A stretch of DNA of 64,000 nt from Finegoldia magna (GTDB taxonomy: Bacteria > Bacillota > Clostridia > Tissierellales > Peptoniphilaceae): contig NZ_QGTH01000001.1 of assembly GCF_003182075.1 (NCBI RefSeq), positions 211,590 through 275,589 on the forward strand. The letters run 5' to 3'. This document shows, piece after piece, positions 9,344-17,161 of this stretch. The position numbers were made by a program, and so were the translations under genes. Under the pieces are notes generated by a model. The model was not told the DNA's origin. It did no database searches and worked only from the letters and a program-made list of their open reading frames with translations. Each line of letters opens with the position of its first letter. Position 1 is the stretch's first letter.

Positions 9344-10025
9344 CTTGCTTTTCTCTCATGTCTTGTCTGTAATTTGCCATTACTTCGTGGAAAATTTCTG
9401 CTGATGTTGGTGGAGTATAACTTAAAGCATTTGCTCCAGCATTGATCGTATCGATAACATTTTGCTCATTGTCACCGCCTGTTGCAATTATTGGAAATTC
9501 ATATCCAACTTTTTTTCTGATTTCTTCAACTAAAAATGCAGTTTTCTTTCCACCAGATACATTTAAAATATCTGCACCAGAATTTATTTTACCTTCGATA
9601 TCATCGTATGCAGATACGATTGTAGCGACGATAGGTATGTCTAAAACTTTTTTCATCTGAACAATAGTCTCGTTTTTCATTGGGGCATTTACGATTACTC
9701 CGTAAGCTCCTAACATTTCTGCTTGTAATGCCATATTTACACTTCTAATTCCAGATGTAATTCCACCACCTACTCCGGCAAAAACTGGAAGACTTGAAGA
9801 CATTATAATAGCATTTGTGATTGATAATGTTGGCGTGAAAGGATAAACTGCCATTATTGCGTGACCATTTGTATTATTAATTATTGCAATGTCTGTTGTG
9901 AAGACAAGAGTTTTTATTCTTTTTCCTAAAACTGTTATGCCAGATGCTTTGTACATAGCTTCTGGAATATGTACCATTCTGTGTCTCAAATTAGATTTTA
10001 CTTCTGGTATAAATTTCTTTTCCAT
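9336..10025 (-). CDS. Predicted (beta/alpha)-barrel protein of unknown function
   Basis: A 229-residue cytoplasmic protein beginning MEKKFIPEVKSNLRHRM. Alternating hydrophobic strands and Gly-rich turns (VFAGVGGGITSG, GAYGVIVNAP, PIVATIVSAYDD, GADILNVSGGKKTA, PIIATGGDNEQNV, GANALSYTPP) look like a TIM barrel with a C-terminal phosphate-binding loop, as in NanE, indole-glycerol-phosphate synthase-like or related enzymes. The frame opens at 10091, but GGAGG (complement of 10032-10036) precedes ATG at 10025, which is therefore the start. It is cotranscribed with bioY; whether it has a biotin-related role is unknown. Confidence 0.7.
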   Translation of the reverse strand: MEKKFIPEVKSNLRHRMVHIPEAMYKASGITVLGKRIKTLVFTTDIAIINNTNGHAIMAVYPFTPTLSITNAIIMSSSLPVFAGVGGGITSGIRSVNMALQAEMLGAYGVIVNAPMKNETIVQMKKVLDIPIVATIVSAYDDIEGKINSGADILNVSGGKKTAFLVEEIRKKVGYEFPIIATGGDNEQNVIDTINAGANALSYTPPTSAEIFHEVMANYRQDMREKQDD

Positions 10026-10058
10026 AAGATGCCTCCATAAAATGAATTTCATATTTAT

Positions 10059-10086
10059 ATTATAATAGATAAAGCCATTCTGGCAA
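10059..10086 (-). promoter_or_regulatory. Promoter of the barrel-bioY operon
   Basis: On the minus strand, TTGCCA (complement of 10081-10086), a 16-base spacer and TATAAT (complement of 10059-10064). Confidence 0.6.
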
Positions 10087-10118
10087 ATCAAAAAGCTAAA
10101 AAATATTTTGGGAATTTG

Positions 10119-10147
10119 TTGTAATTCTTAGAAGATTATGGTAATAT
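10119..10147 (+). promoter_or_regulatory. Promoter of rpsF-ssb-rpsR
   Basis: TTGTAA (10119-10124), a 17-base spacer and TAATAT (10142-10147). Confidence 0.55.
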
Positions 10148-10157
10148 ATATAGGTAA

Positions 10158-10200
10158 ATCCTTGCTCCGGATAGGGGCCAAATAGACCACAAGGAGGTGT
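10158..10200 (+). promoter_or_regulatory. Candidate S6:S18 autoregulatory leader of rpsF
   Basis: CCTTG (10160-10164) can pair with CAAGG (10190-10194). The second arm overlaps the SD AAGGAGG (10191-10197). Inside, GCTCC and GGGGC form a second hairpin around a CCGG segment. Bacterial rpsF leaders are known to carry an RNA motif with a CCG-containing bulge that binds the S6:S18 dimer. Position, SD sequestration and a CCG are seen; identity with that motif is inferred. Confidence 0.4.
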
Positions 10201-10203
10201 CAT

Positions 10204-10491
10204 ATGAATAAATATGAATTAGTGCTAATCTTTAAGCCAGAATTATCAGAAGAAGACAGAAATACTGTATTCTCAAGAATTCAACAAGTAATTGACGAAA
10301 ATGGTAAACTTGAAGAAGTTCACGATTGGGGAAAAAGAAAATTAGCTTATGAAATTAACTACATTAAAGAAGGATACTATTATATTGTAAACTTTGATTT
10401 ATATCCACAATTTGTTAAGGAAATCGAAAGAAGATGTAGATTATTCGACCAAATCATTAGATACATGGTTGTTAGAGTAGACGAACAATAA
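10204..10491 (+). CDS. rpsF: 30S ribosomal protein S6
   Basis: A 95-residue protein with the typical N-terminus [17 protein letters not shown], the [12 protein letters not shown] core and YYIVNFDL. S6 pairs with S18 on the platform of the 30S subunit. SD AAGGAGGTGT precedes the ATG. It heads the conserved rpsF-ssb-rpsR operon. Confidence 0.97.
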   Translation: MNKYELVLIFKPELSEEDRNTVFSRIQQVIDENGKLEEVHDWGKRKLAYEINYIKEGYYYIVNFDLYPQFVKEIERRCRLFDQIIRYMVVRVDEQ

Positions 10492-10511
10492 TCGTAAGAG
10501 GAGGAAATGTT

Positions 10512-11024
10512 TTGAATAATGTTAGTTTGATGGGTAGATTGACAAGAGACCCTGAAGTGAGATATTCAGCGAATACTCAATTAGCTAACGCTAGATTTAG
10601 TGTTGCTGTAGATAGAAGATTATCTAAAGAAAAAAGAATGGAAGCTGAAAACAACAATCAACCAACTGCGGATTTTATCAATTGCGTTGCTTTTGGAAGG
10701 ACTGCAGAAGTTATTGGACAATATTTCCACAAAGGAAATAGAATTGCGATTACAGGTCACATTCAAACGGGATCTTATGAAAACCAACAAGGACAAAGAA
10801 TTTATACAACTGATGTAATTGTCGATCAATTTGATTTTGTTGAATCAAGTAATTCACAACCAAATTCAGGTAACTATCAAGGTTACAACAATAACCAATC
10901 ATTCAACAATAATTCTTTCCAAAACAATAATTTCCAAAATTCAAACGATATTCATAAGAGTAATGACGATTTCGGAATGGGAGACAATGCAGTTCCGACT
11001 GATATTGACGAACTTCCATTCTAA
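10512..11024 (+). CDS. ssb: Single-stranded DNA-binding protein
   Basis: A 170-residue protein with an N-terminal OB fold ([51 protein letters not shown]) covering about 110 residues. An Asn/Gln-rich linker follows, then the acidic tip DIDELPF that recruits partner repair and replication proteins. It coats ssDNA during replication, repair and recombination. The start is TTG 10512, supported by AGAGGAGGAA at about 10497-10506 and the canonical N-terminal sequence. Confidence 0.96.
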   Translation: MNNVSLMGRLTRDPEVRYSANTQLANARFSVAVDRRLSKEKRMEAENNNQPTADFINCVAFGRTAEVIGQYFHKGNRIAITGHIQTGSYENQQGQRIYTTDVIVDQFDFVESSNSQPNSGNYQGYNNNQSFNNNSFQNNNFQNSNDIHKSNDDFGMGDNAVPTDIDELPF

Positions 11025-11044
11025 TAGTAGGAGGTTTTAAAGAT

Positions 11045-11269
11045 ATGCAAAGAAGATTTAGACCTAGAAAAAAGATAGATCCATTCCAAAAGGATAAAAC
11101 AAAAGTTATTGATTATAAAGATGTAAATATGCTTAAAAACTATATCAGCGAAAGAGGTAAGATTTTACCAAGAAGAGTAACTGGATTAAACGCAAAACAT
11201 CAAAGACAAATAACTGATGCTATCAAAAAAGCTAGACAAGTTGCACTATTACCATACAGTGCTGAATAA
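11045..11269 (+). CDS. rpsR: 30S ribosomal protein S18
   Basis: A 74-residue basic protein with the S18 core [17 protein letters not shown] and [13 protein letters not shown]. It is the partner of S6 in the 30S platform and in the proposed leader control. SD AGGAGG lies just upstream. It is the last gene before the terminator at 11279. Confidence 0.96.
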   Translation: MQRRFRPRKKIDPFQKDKTKVIDYKDVNMLKNYISERGKILPRRVTGLNAKHQRQITDAIKKARQVALLPYSAE

Positions 11270-11278
11270 GAAAAAATT

Positions 11279-11304
11279 AAGCTACCTTGATGGTAGCTTT
11301 TTTT
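11279..11304 (+). terminator. Terminator after rpsR
   Basis: AAGCTACC / GGTAGCTT stem with a TTGAT loop, followed by seven T. Confidence 0.9.
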
Positions 11305-11322
11305 ACATATAAGGAGATATAA

Positions 11323-12384
11323 ATGAGTTTAAAAATCGAAAAAACAACAACACCAAAACAAAAATACTCTAATAGTGAAGAATTGGGATTTGGAAAAATA
11401 TTTACAGATCACATGTTAGTAATAGATTATGACAAAGAAAATGGTTGGCACGATGAAAGGATAATTCCATATCAAAATATTTGTCTTGATCCTTCTTCTA
11501 TGGTCTTTCATTATGGACAAACTGTTTTTGAAGGGATGAAAGCTTATAAAAATGACGGCAAAGTATATTTGTTTAGACCATTAGAAAATTTAAAAAGATT
11601 AAATAAAAGCAATGATAGATTGTGTATTCCACAAATCGATGAAGAAAAAGTTTTGAAATATTTGTACAAATTTGTCGATTTGGAAAGAGATTGGATACCT
11701 GAAGAAGAAGGTTGCTCATTGTATATCAGACCTTTTATCATTGCAACTGATGCACAATTAGGAGTAAAAGTTAGTAATGAATACAAACTTATCATAATAG
11801 CTTCTCCAAGCGGATCTTATTACAAAAATGGTTTGAGCCCTGTTAGTATTTATGTAGAAAAAGATTATGTGAGAGCTGTAAGAGGCGGAATGGGAATGGC
11901 AAAAACTGGTGGAAATTATGCTGCTAGTATGAAAAGCCAAGATATTGCTCACGATAGGGGTTATTCACAAGTTTTATGGCTAGATGGTGTAGAAAGAAAA
12001 TACATCGAAGAAGTTGGTGCGATGAATATATTCTTTGTGCTAAAAGACAAAGTTATAACGCCAATGATTAACGGAAGTATTTTGGAAGGAATAACTAGAA
12101 AATCTGTTATCGAATTACTAAGATACGAAGGTATGGAAGTTTCAGAAGAAAGAATTTCCATTGACGATATCGTAGATTATTACAAAAATGGAGAGCTTCT
12201 AGAAATATTTGGAACCGGAACTGCAGCTGTTATCAGTCCAGTTGGAAAGCTATTGTATGATGAATATGAAATGATTATTAACGATGGTCAAATCGGAAAA
12301 ACTAGCCTTCACGTTTATGAAACATTAACTAATTTACAATTTGGAAAGATTGAAGATAACTTTAATTGGAGAGTTGAGATTTAA
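11323..12384 (+). CDS. ilvE: Branched-chain amino acid aminotransferase
   Basis: A 353-residue PLP fold-type IV enzyme that exchanges amino groups between Leu/Ile/Val and 2-oxoglutarate. Family segments are MVFHYGQTVFEGMKAY, LYIRPFI, AKTGGNYAASMKSQ, EVGAMNIFFV and a GTGTAA phosphate loop near the C-terminus. The length and TTPKQKYSNSEELGFGKIFTDHM N-terminus fit the long BCAT type. SD AAGGAGATAT precedes ATG 11323. In a fermenting anaerobe it may serve amino-acid breakdown as much as synthesis (inference). Confidence 0.93.
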   Translation: MSLKIEKTTTPKQKYSNSEELGFGKIFTDHMLVIDYDKENGWHDERIIPYQNICLDPSSMVFHYGQTVFEGMKAYKNDGKVYLFRPLENLKRLNKSNDRLCIPQIDEEKVLKYLYKFVDLERDWIPEEEGCSLYIRPFIIATDAQLGVKVSNEYKLIIIASPSGSYYKNGLSPVSIYVEKDYVRAVRGGMGMAKTGGNYAASMKSQDIAHDRGYSQVLWLDGVERKYIEEVGAMNIFFVLKDKVITPMINGSILEGITRKSVIELLRYEGMEVSEERISIDDIVDYYKNGELLEIFGTGTAAVISPVGKLLYDEYEMIINDGQIGKTSLHVYETLTNLQFGKIEDNFNWRVEI

Positions 12385-12425
12385 ACGGTAAAAGTCATTT
12401 TCCAAATAATTTTATCTTGTATTTA

Positions 12426-12434
12426 TGGTATAAT
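12426..12434 (+). promoter_or_regulatory. Extended -10 promoter of the CapD-type gene
   Basis: TGGTATAAT, hexamer 12429-12434, 35 bases before the start codon; no convincing -35. Confidence 0.6.
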
Positions 12435-12469
12435 GAATACGATAAGTAATATTTGTCAGAGGAGTTAAA

Positions 12470-14305
12470 ATGAATAAATACAGAAATATAGTATTGGCAA
12501 TTTTAGATGCTATAATCATTAATATATCGTATATTGTAGGTTTACTTTTAAGATTTGACGGACAAGTACCTTCAAGATACATGAGTTACTATCTTAAATA
12601 CGCAGTTGTAGTTACAATAATACAAATTTTAATACTTTTTATTTTCAAAATGTACAAGGTAATGTGGAGGTATGCAACATTTGAAGACTACCTAAAAGCT
12701 GGTGTATACACTGCTATTGCAAGTGTTGGTTCATCATTGTTTTTGATTTTAGTAAAATCAACGCTTCCAAGGTCAAGCTTTTTGATTGCGCTTGTTTTTG
12801 AAGTTATTTTGATTTTAATAGTTCGTATGATTGCAAGAACTCAAACTGATAAAAAATCAGCGGTCGAACAAACTATCGAAGGTCAAGTTAATTCAATGGT
12901 AATAGGAGCAGGTGCTGCGGGAGTTTTGGTTGTACGTGAAATGTTAAATCACCCTGAAATGAAATCCAAACCTGTGTGTATAATCGACGATGATAATACA
13001 AAAATAAACAAAAGTATTTCGTCGGTTCCGGTTGTAGGTGACACAAATGATATTGTTAAAAAGGCACATGAGTACAACGTTGAAGAAATTGTTTTAGCGA
13101 TACCAACTATAGATTCAGAACGAAAGAAACAAATTCTTAATGAATGCGAAAAACTTAATGCAAAAGTTAAAATAATGCCTGGCTATTATGAATTTATAGA
13201 TTCCAAGGTTGATTTGAAAGATTTAAGAGATGTTCAAATCGAAGACTTGCTTGGACGTGACCAAGTAGTATTGGATAAAGAAATTCTTAATGAATTTTTG
13301 AATAATAAAGTCGTAATGGTAACTGGCGCAGGTGGATCAATAGGTAGTGAGCTTTGTAGACAAATATTAAAATATAAACCAAAAAAATTGGTGATGATTG
13401 ATATCTATGAAAACACTACTTATGATATACAAAATGAAATTTTGAGAAATGATCCTGATGCACCAATTGATGTTATTATAGAATCTATAAGAAACTTCGA
13501 TAGAATGAATGCGATTTTTGGAATTCACAAACCAGATGTTGTGTTCCACGCTGCAGCTCACAAACACGTTCCTTTGATGGAACATTCACCACAAGCAGCT
13601 GTTTTGAACAATGTATTTGGAACGAAAAATATAATAGATTGTTGCGATATTCATAACGTCAAGAAATTCGTATTAATTTCTACAGATAAGGCGGTTAATC
13701 CGACATCTGTAATGGGTTGCACAAAGAGAATTTGTGAGCTATTAGTACAATCTAAAAATCAAATTTCTAAAACAGAGTATGTGGCAGTTAGATTTGGAAA
13801 CGTGCTTGGATCAAATGGTTCAGTAATTCCACTATTCAAAAAGCAAATTCAAGAAGGTGGACCAGTTACTGTTACCCACAAGGATATCATTAGATATTTC
13901 ATGACAATTCCTGAAGCTTGTCAACTTGTTATGCAAGCTGGAGCAATGGCAGAAGGTGGAGAAATATTTGTGTTAGATATGGGAGATCCTGTAAAAATAG
14001 TAGATTTGGCTAAAAAATTGATAAAGTTGTCAGGTTTGGAATTGGACAAAGATATCAAGATAGAATTTACAGGACTTAGACCTGGAGAGAAACTTTACGA
14101 AGAAACTTTGATTGAAGCTAATAATATAAGTAAGACAAAATATGATATGATATTTGTAGAAGAACCGGTGGTTCACGATATAGAAAAATTATCTGACGAC
14201 TTAGTAGATTTGAAGAAAACTACAGAACAAAACTCTAAGTTAGTAATTGTAGAACAATTGCAAAAGATCGTACCCAATTATACTCCGGATGTAGAACATC
14301 AATAA
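12470..14305 (+). CDS. Membrane-bound nucleotide-sugar 4,6-dehydratase, CapD/PglF family
   Basis: A 611-residue protein. Four hydrophobic segments fill residues 1-125, followed by a degenerate Rossmann domain (VIGAGAAGVLVVREM near 145) and the catalytic SDR domain (MVTGAGGSIGSELCRQ near 285; FHAAAHKHVPLMEHSPQ near 360). The active-site segment STDKAVNPTSVMGCTK has Met where classical SDRs have Tyr, as is usual in PglF/CapD membrane dehydratases. It probably converts UDP-GlcNAc to a 4-keto-6-deoxy sugar for surface polysaccharide. SD AGAGGAG precedes ATG 12470. A VanY-like gene follows 12 bases later. No other sugar-modifying or glycosyltransferase gene is adjacent. Confidence 0.88.
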   Translation: MNKYRNIVLAILDAIIINISYIVGLLLRFDGQVPSRYMSYYLKYAVVVTIIQILILFIFKMYKVMWRYATFEDYLKAGVYTAIASVGSSLFLILVKSTLPRSSFLIALVFEVILILIVRMIARTQTDKKSAVEQTIEGQVNSMVIGAGAAGVLVVREMLNHPEMKSKPVCIIDDDNTKINKSISSVPVVGDTNDIVKKAHEYNVEEIVLAIPTIDSERKKQILNECEKLNAKVKIMPGYYEFIDSKVDLKDLRDVQIEDLLGRDQVVLDKEILNEFLNNKVVMVTGAGGSIGSELCRQILKYKPKKLVMIDIYENTTYDIQNEILRNDPDAPIDVIIESIRNFDRMNAIFGIHKPDVVFHAAAHKHVPLMEHSPQAAVLNNVFGTKNIIDCCDIHNVKKFVLISTDKAVNPTSVMGCTKRICELLVQSKNQISKTEYVAVRFGNVLGSNGSVIPLFKKQIQEGGPVTVTHKDIIRYFMTIPEACQLVMQAGAMAEGGEIFVLDMGDPVKIVDLAKKLIKLSGLELDKDIKIEFTGLRPGEKLYEETLIEANNISKTKYDMIFVEEPVVHDIEKLSDDLVDLKKTTEQNSKLVIVEQLQKIVPNYTPDVEHQ

Positions 14306-14317
14306 AAGAGGTGGAAT

Positions 14318-15688
14318 ATGGCTGACAAGAAAAGAAAATCAAGTTACAGTGATATTAATAAAAAATATGGTTTTTCAAGCGGCAGAGTTTCAGAAAGCGA
14401 AATGAGACGCAGAAAGAAAAACGCCGAGAAAAATCGTAGAGAAATGAGACGACAAAGAAATAGTTACAATCATGAACAAGACATGGGCAAAACAATAGTT
14501 TTGACCCCAGAAATGGTTGAAATGGAAAGAAAAAGAATAGCCAGACAAAAAAGAATAGCTAGACAGAAAAAGTTGAGAAGAAGAAGAATTATTTCCGCAA
14601 TCGTGGCAATAGTTTTGATACTTTTAATAGTTTTTGCGGTTAAGAAAGTTGCAAATAAAAATAACGCAAAACCAAAACAACAAACAACAATAACTAACCA
14701 AACACCAGTAAAACCACAACCGATTGTTCAATCATTAGTTAAGTTCTCAAAGACAAATAAAATGACTAATTTGTATGAAAAGAGCGAAAAAGTATCCACT
14801 GTCCTTGAACAAATCCCTAACAATGCATATGTAAAGTATTACTCAGATCAAGGAGATTTCTCATACGTAGTGTATAATGGCAAAAAAGGATATATTTTAA
14901 AATCTGATTTGTCAGATATAGAAAACAAAAATCAATTCAAAGTAATAAAAGGAGTTTTGATTGTAAACAGTGACTACACATTGCCATCAGATTACGATCC
15001 AGGTATTGATGAAGACGCTCGAAAATCATTTACTTTAATGGTTAATGATGCAAACAAAGACGGTGTAATACTAAGAAGTGTTAGCGATTATAGATCATTC
15101 GAACAACAATCTAAGTTAGAAGATGTAGAAGATGTAAAATTTGTAAAAGCTGGTAGCTCTGAACATCAAGCAGGGCTTGCTTATGATTTGATAGGTGAAG
15201 ATTACACTCTAAAATATAAATTAGATTTCTCAAAATCAAAAGAATACAAGTGGTTGATGGACAATGCTTATAAATACGGTTTCGTATTGAGATATCCTGA
15301 AGGAAAGAAAGACATCACAGGGTTAAGCTTTGCTCCATGGCATTTCAGATATGTTGGAATTGATTTGGCTAAAATTCTACATGATCAAAATTTGACATTG
15401 GAAGAATACCTTAAAGTTGCTGATGAAAATGTAACAAATACAGACAACAAGAAAGAAGATAGCGACAAACAAAACAACGAAGAAAAAGAACCATCAAATT
15501 CTGAAGAAAACTCTGAGAGAAAATCGGATAGTGAAGACTCAAATAATAACAGAGATAATTCTGATAACGAAAACTCAGAGAACTCCGATAGGAAGAGAAA
15601 CAATCAAAATTCTGAAGATAATGGACAAAATAATAATCAAAATGACAGAAATAACGACAACAACGACAACAATGATAACAATAATTAG
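14318..15688 (+). CDS. VanY-family D-alanyl-D-alanine carboxypeptidase with SH3-like domain and acidic Asn-rich tail
   Basis: A 456-residue membrane-anchored protein. A very basic cytoplasmic N-terminus (residues 1-90) precedes one transmembrane helix (about 92-108), an SH3-like segment (TNLYEKSEKVSTVLEQI near 145-200) and a VanY peptidase domain (about 205-360). Zinc and catalytic motifs are SEHQAGLAYDL and WHFRYVG. It likely trims D-Ala from peptidoglycan stem peptides. The last 80 residues are nearly all D, N, S, E, K and Q, a low-complexity surface spacer. It lies 12 bases after the CapD-type gene and ten before trx, so the three form one operon. Confidence 0.87.
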   Translation: MADKKRKSSYSDINKKYGFSSGRVSESEMRRRKKNAEKNRREMRRQRNSYNHEQDMGKTIVLTPEMVEMERKRIARQKRIARQKKLRRRRIISAIVAIVLILLIVFAVKKVANKNNAKPKQQTTITNQTPVKPQPIVQSLVKFSKTNKMTNLYEKSEKVSTVLEQIPNNAYVKYYSDQGDFSYVVYNGKKGYILKSDLSDIENKNQFKVIKGVLIVNSDYTLPSDYDPGIDEDARKSFTLMVNDANKDGVILRSVSDYRSFEQQSKLEDVEDVKFVKAGSSEHQAGLAYDLIGEDYTLKYKLDFSKSKEYKWLMDNAYKYGFVLRYPEGKKDITGLSFAPWHFRYVGIDLAKILHDQNLTLEEYLKVADENVTNTDNKKEDSDKQNNEEKEPSNSEENSERKSDSEDSNNNRDNSDNENSENSDRKRNNQNSEDNGQNNNQNDRNNDNNDNNDNNN

Positions 15689-15697
15689 AGGTGAAAT

Positions 15698-16006
15698 ATG
15701 ATTTATTTAAACAATGAAAACTTTGATGAAGAAGTAATTCAAGCAAAAGGCAAAATTTTGGTAGATTTCTATGCAGATTGGTGTGGACCATGCCAAGGAC
15801 TTGCCCCAATAATTGAAGAAATTGATGAAGAAAACAAAGACGAAAACATCAAAATCTGTAAACTAAATGTAGATGGAGCACAAGAAATTTCTAGAAAATA
15901 CAAAGTAATGAGTATTCCTACAATTTTGGTATTTGAAGATGGAGAAATCATAAAATCTACTGTAGGTATGGTTGAAAAAGAATATATTTTGGATATGCTA
16001 AAATAA
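15698..16006 (+). CDS. trxA: Thioredoxin
   Basis: A 102-residue protein with the WCGPC redox motif (DFYADWCGPCQGLAP) and the cis-Pro loop MSIPTILVF. It reduces disulfides in cytoplasmic proteins and could serve the thiol peroxidase at 19.4 kb. SD GAGGTG precedes ATG 15698. It is last in the operon starting at 12470. Confidence 0.94.
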   Translation: MIYLNNENFDEEVIQAKGKILVDFYADWCGPCQGLAPIIEEIDEENKDENIKICKLNVDGAQEISRKYKVMSIPTILVFEDGEIIKSTVGMVEKEYILDMLK

Positions 16007-16026
16007 CAAATCTAATAGCTTGCGAT

Positions 16027-16055
16027 AAGTCTAATCTCAAAAAGGGGTTAGACTT
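16027..16055 (+). terminator. Hairpin after trxA (repeat copy 1)
   Basis: AAGTCTAATCTC pairs with GGGGTTAGACTT (12 pairs, two G-U) around an AAAAA loop. Only a mixed AT tract follows, so termination is probably leaky. Near-identical to the hairpin at 16629. Confidence 0.65.
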
Positions 16056-16085
16056 ATTAATTATTGTTTATAATGGAGGTTTAAC

Positions 16086-16610
16086 ATGAAAAGAAAATCA
16101 TCAAAGAATGGAGTAAAAAAACCTATTTATAAAAAATGGTGGTTTTGGATCATAGTAATTATAGCCCTGATGGGAATTATAGGAAGTCAAGGAAATGAGA
16201 ATAGTAGCAAAAATAACGAAAAACACTCTATAAAGGCTTCGGATTCAGATAAAGATAATGAAAAAACTAGTTCTAAACAAGAAAAAGATGTAACTTTTAC
16301 GGTTACAAAAGTACGAAATGATAAAACTGGAAGATGGAGAATTGCTACTATATCAGAAGATATTGAAATTCAAAATTATGCCTTAAAGTATTATAAAGAT
16401 AACTTTAAAAAGGACGATGAAATACATGCTATAGTAAATTTTTACAATAAAACCACTACTAGAATATCAGTTATTGGGAATATGTTAGATGTTGCAATAC
16501 ATGATTACGTTGACAAAGAAGAGCATGATGCAGATAAATTATTTGGAGGTACTCTTTTAAAGGAATACCACATAAACATAGAAACAGGAAAAATTGAAGA
16601 GGTTAAGTAA
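16086..16610 (+). CDS. Membrane-anchored protein of unknown function
   Basis: A 174-residue protein. The basic N-terminus (KRKSSKNGVKKPIYKKW) is followed by one transmembrane helix (WWFWIIVIIALMGIIG, about 19-34), a polar Ser/Lys/Asp/Asn linker to about residue 65, and a compact 100-residue domain starting VTFTVTKVRNDKTGRW and ending TGKIEEVK. I do not recognise a specific family. The orientation implies an extracytoplasmic C-terminal domain. SD GGAGG lies at 16075-16079. The gene is enclosed by two near-identical hairpins (16027 and 16629), suggesting it was inserted or duplicated as a unit. Confidence 0.75.
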   Translation: MKRKSSKNGVKKPIYKKWWFWIIVIIALMGIIGSQGNENSSKNNEKHSIKASDSDKDNEKTSSKQEKDVTFTVTKVRNDKTGRWRIATISEDIEIQNYALKYYKDNFKKDDEIHAIVNFYNKTTTRISVIGNMLDVAIHDYVDKEEHDADKLFGGTLLKEYHINIETGKIEEVK

Positions 16611-16628
16611 AATCAAATAACTTATAAT

Positions 16629-16660
16629 AAGTCTAATCTAAAATGGGGTTAGACTTTTTT
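16629..16660 (+). terminator. Terminator (repeat copy 2) after the unknown gene
   Basis: AAGTCTAA / TTAGACTT stem extended by G-U pairs to 11, then six T. Shares almost all stem bases with copy 1 at 16027. Confidence 0.85.
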
Positions 16661-16743
16661 GCGCGAAAAAATTATGAGATTAGTTCTTTTTTAATAAAAA
16701 GTTAAAAAAATAAAAGGGGCTTATATTTTTACGAAAAACATTG

Positions 16744-16749
16744 TATAAT
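16744..16749 (+). promoter_or_regulatory. Likely -10 of the P-type ATPase operon
   Basis: TATAAT at 16744-16749; the 17-base-upstream hexamer TTATAT is a weak -35. A leader of about 80 bases follows. Confidence 0.45.
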
Positions 16750-16834
16750 AAAGGTGAGATAGAATATAAAGAAATTGTAAATTTTATGTAAAAACTTACA
16801 AATATTTTAAGGTATAAAATTATGGAGGTATATT

Positions 16835-17161
16835 ATGATAAACAAAAAAATAATTAGCATAGGTGCAGGAATAATAGCTGGAGCTATTGGTGGAAAAGTT
16901 TTGAATTCAAAGCTAGCTAAAAAAGCTGCTGTTAGTACAGTTGTTGGAGGATTAAAAGTTAAAGAATCTATCGATAAAACTGTTGAAAATATAAGAGTTT
17001 CTGCAGAAGATGTTATTGCAGAAGCAAAAGATGTAAAAGAAAGAGAAGAAAAAGAAGAAGCTAAGAAAAACGATGAAATGGACATCGAAAAAGTAGCTGA
17101 AGAACAAGAAGAAAAAACTGAAGAAAAAGTTGAAGATAAAAAAGAGGAAGAAAATAAATAA
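16835..17161 (+). CDS. Small protein with hydrophobic N-terminus and Lys/Glu-rich tail, partner of the P-type ATPase (DUF6110-like)
   Basis: 108 residues. Residues 5-22 (KIISIGAGIIAGAIGG) form a Gly/Ala-rich hydrophobic helix; residues 30-65 are amphipathic; the last 45 are a charged, probable coiled coil of E, K and D. SD TGGAGGT precedes ATG 16835. Its stop overlaps the ATPase start (TAATG), so translation is coupled. Small proteins of this shape often precede this class of metal ATPase in Firmicutes, and I recall the label DUF6110 for them; that name is not certain. A role as accessory or metal-handling subunit is inference. Confidence 0.7.
   Translation: MINKKIISIGAGIIAGAIGGKVLNSKLAKKAAVSTVVGGLKVKESIDKTVENIRVSAEDVIAEAKDVKEREEKEEAKKNDEMDIEKVAEEQEEKTEEKVEDKKEEENK

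Noticed and set aside
10819..11040. Plus-strand frame in another phase over the ssb tail
   Set aside because: Caused by the repetitive Asn/Gln codons of the SSB linker; the SSB frame ends in the diagnostic DIDELPF tip.
15600..15688. Possible tandem repeat array in the VanY tail
   Set aside because: The AAC/GAC/AAT codon runs encode a low-complexity linker; there is no repeated unit of fixed length and no spacer pattern, so it is neither a CRISPR nor a VNTR I can define.
15385..15809. Long minus-strand open frames opposite the VanY-like gene tail
   Set aside because: They are shadows of the low-complexity Asp/Asn/Ser/Glu codons on the plus strand, lack SD sites and give Ser/Leu/Phe-rich nonsense proteins.
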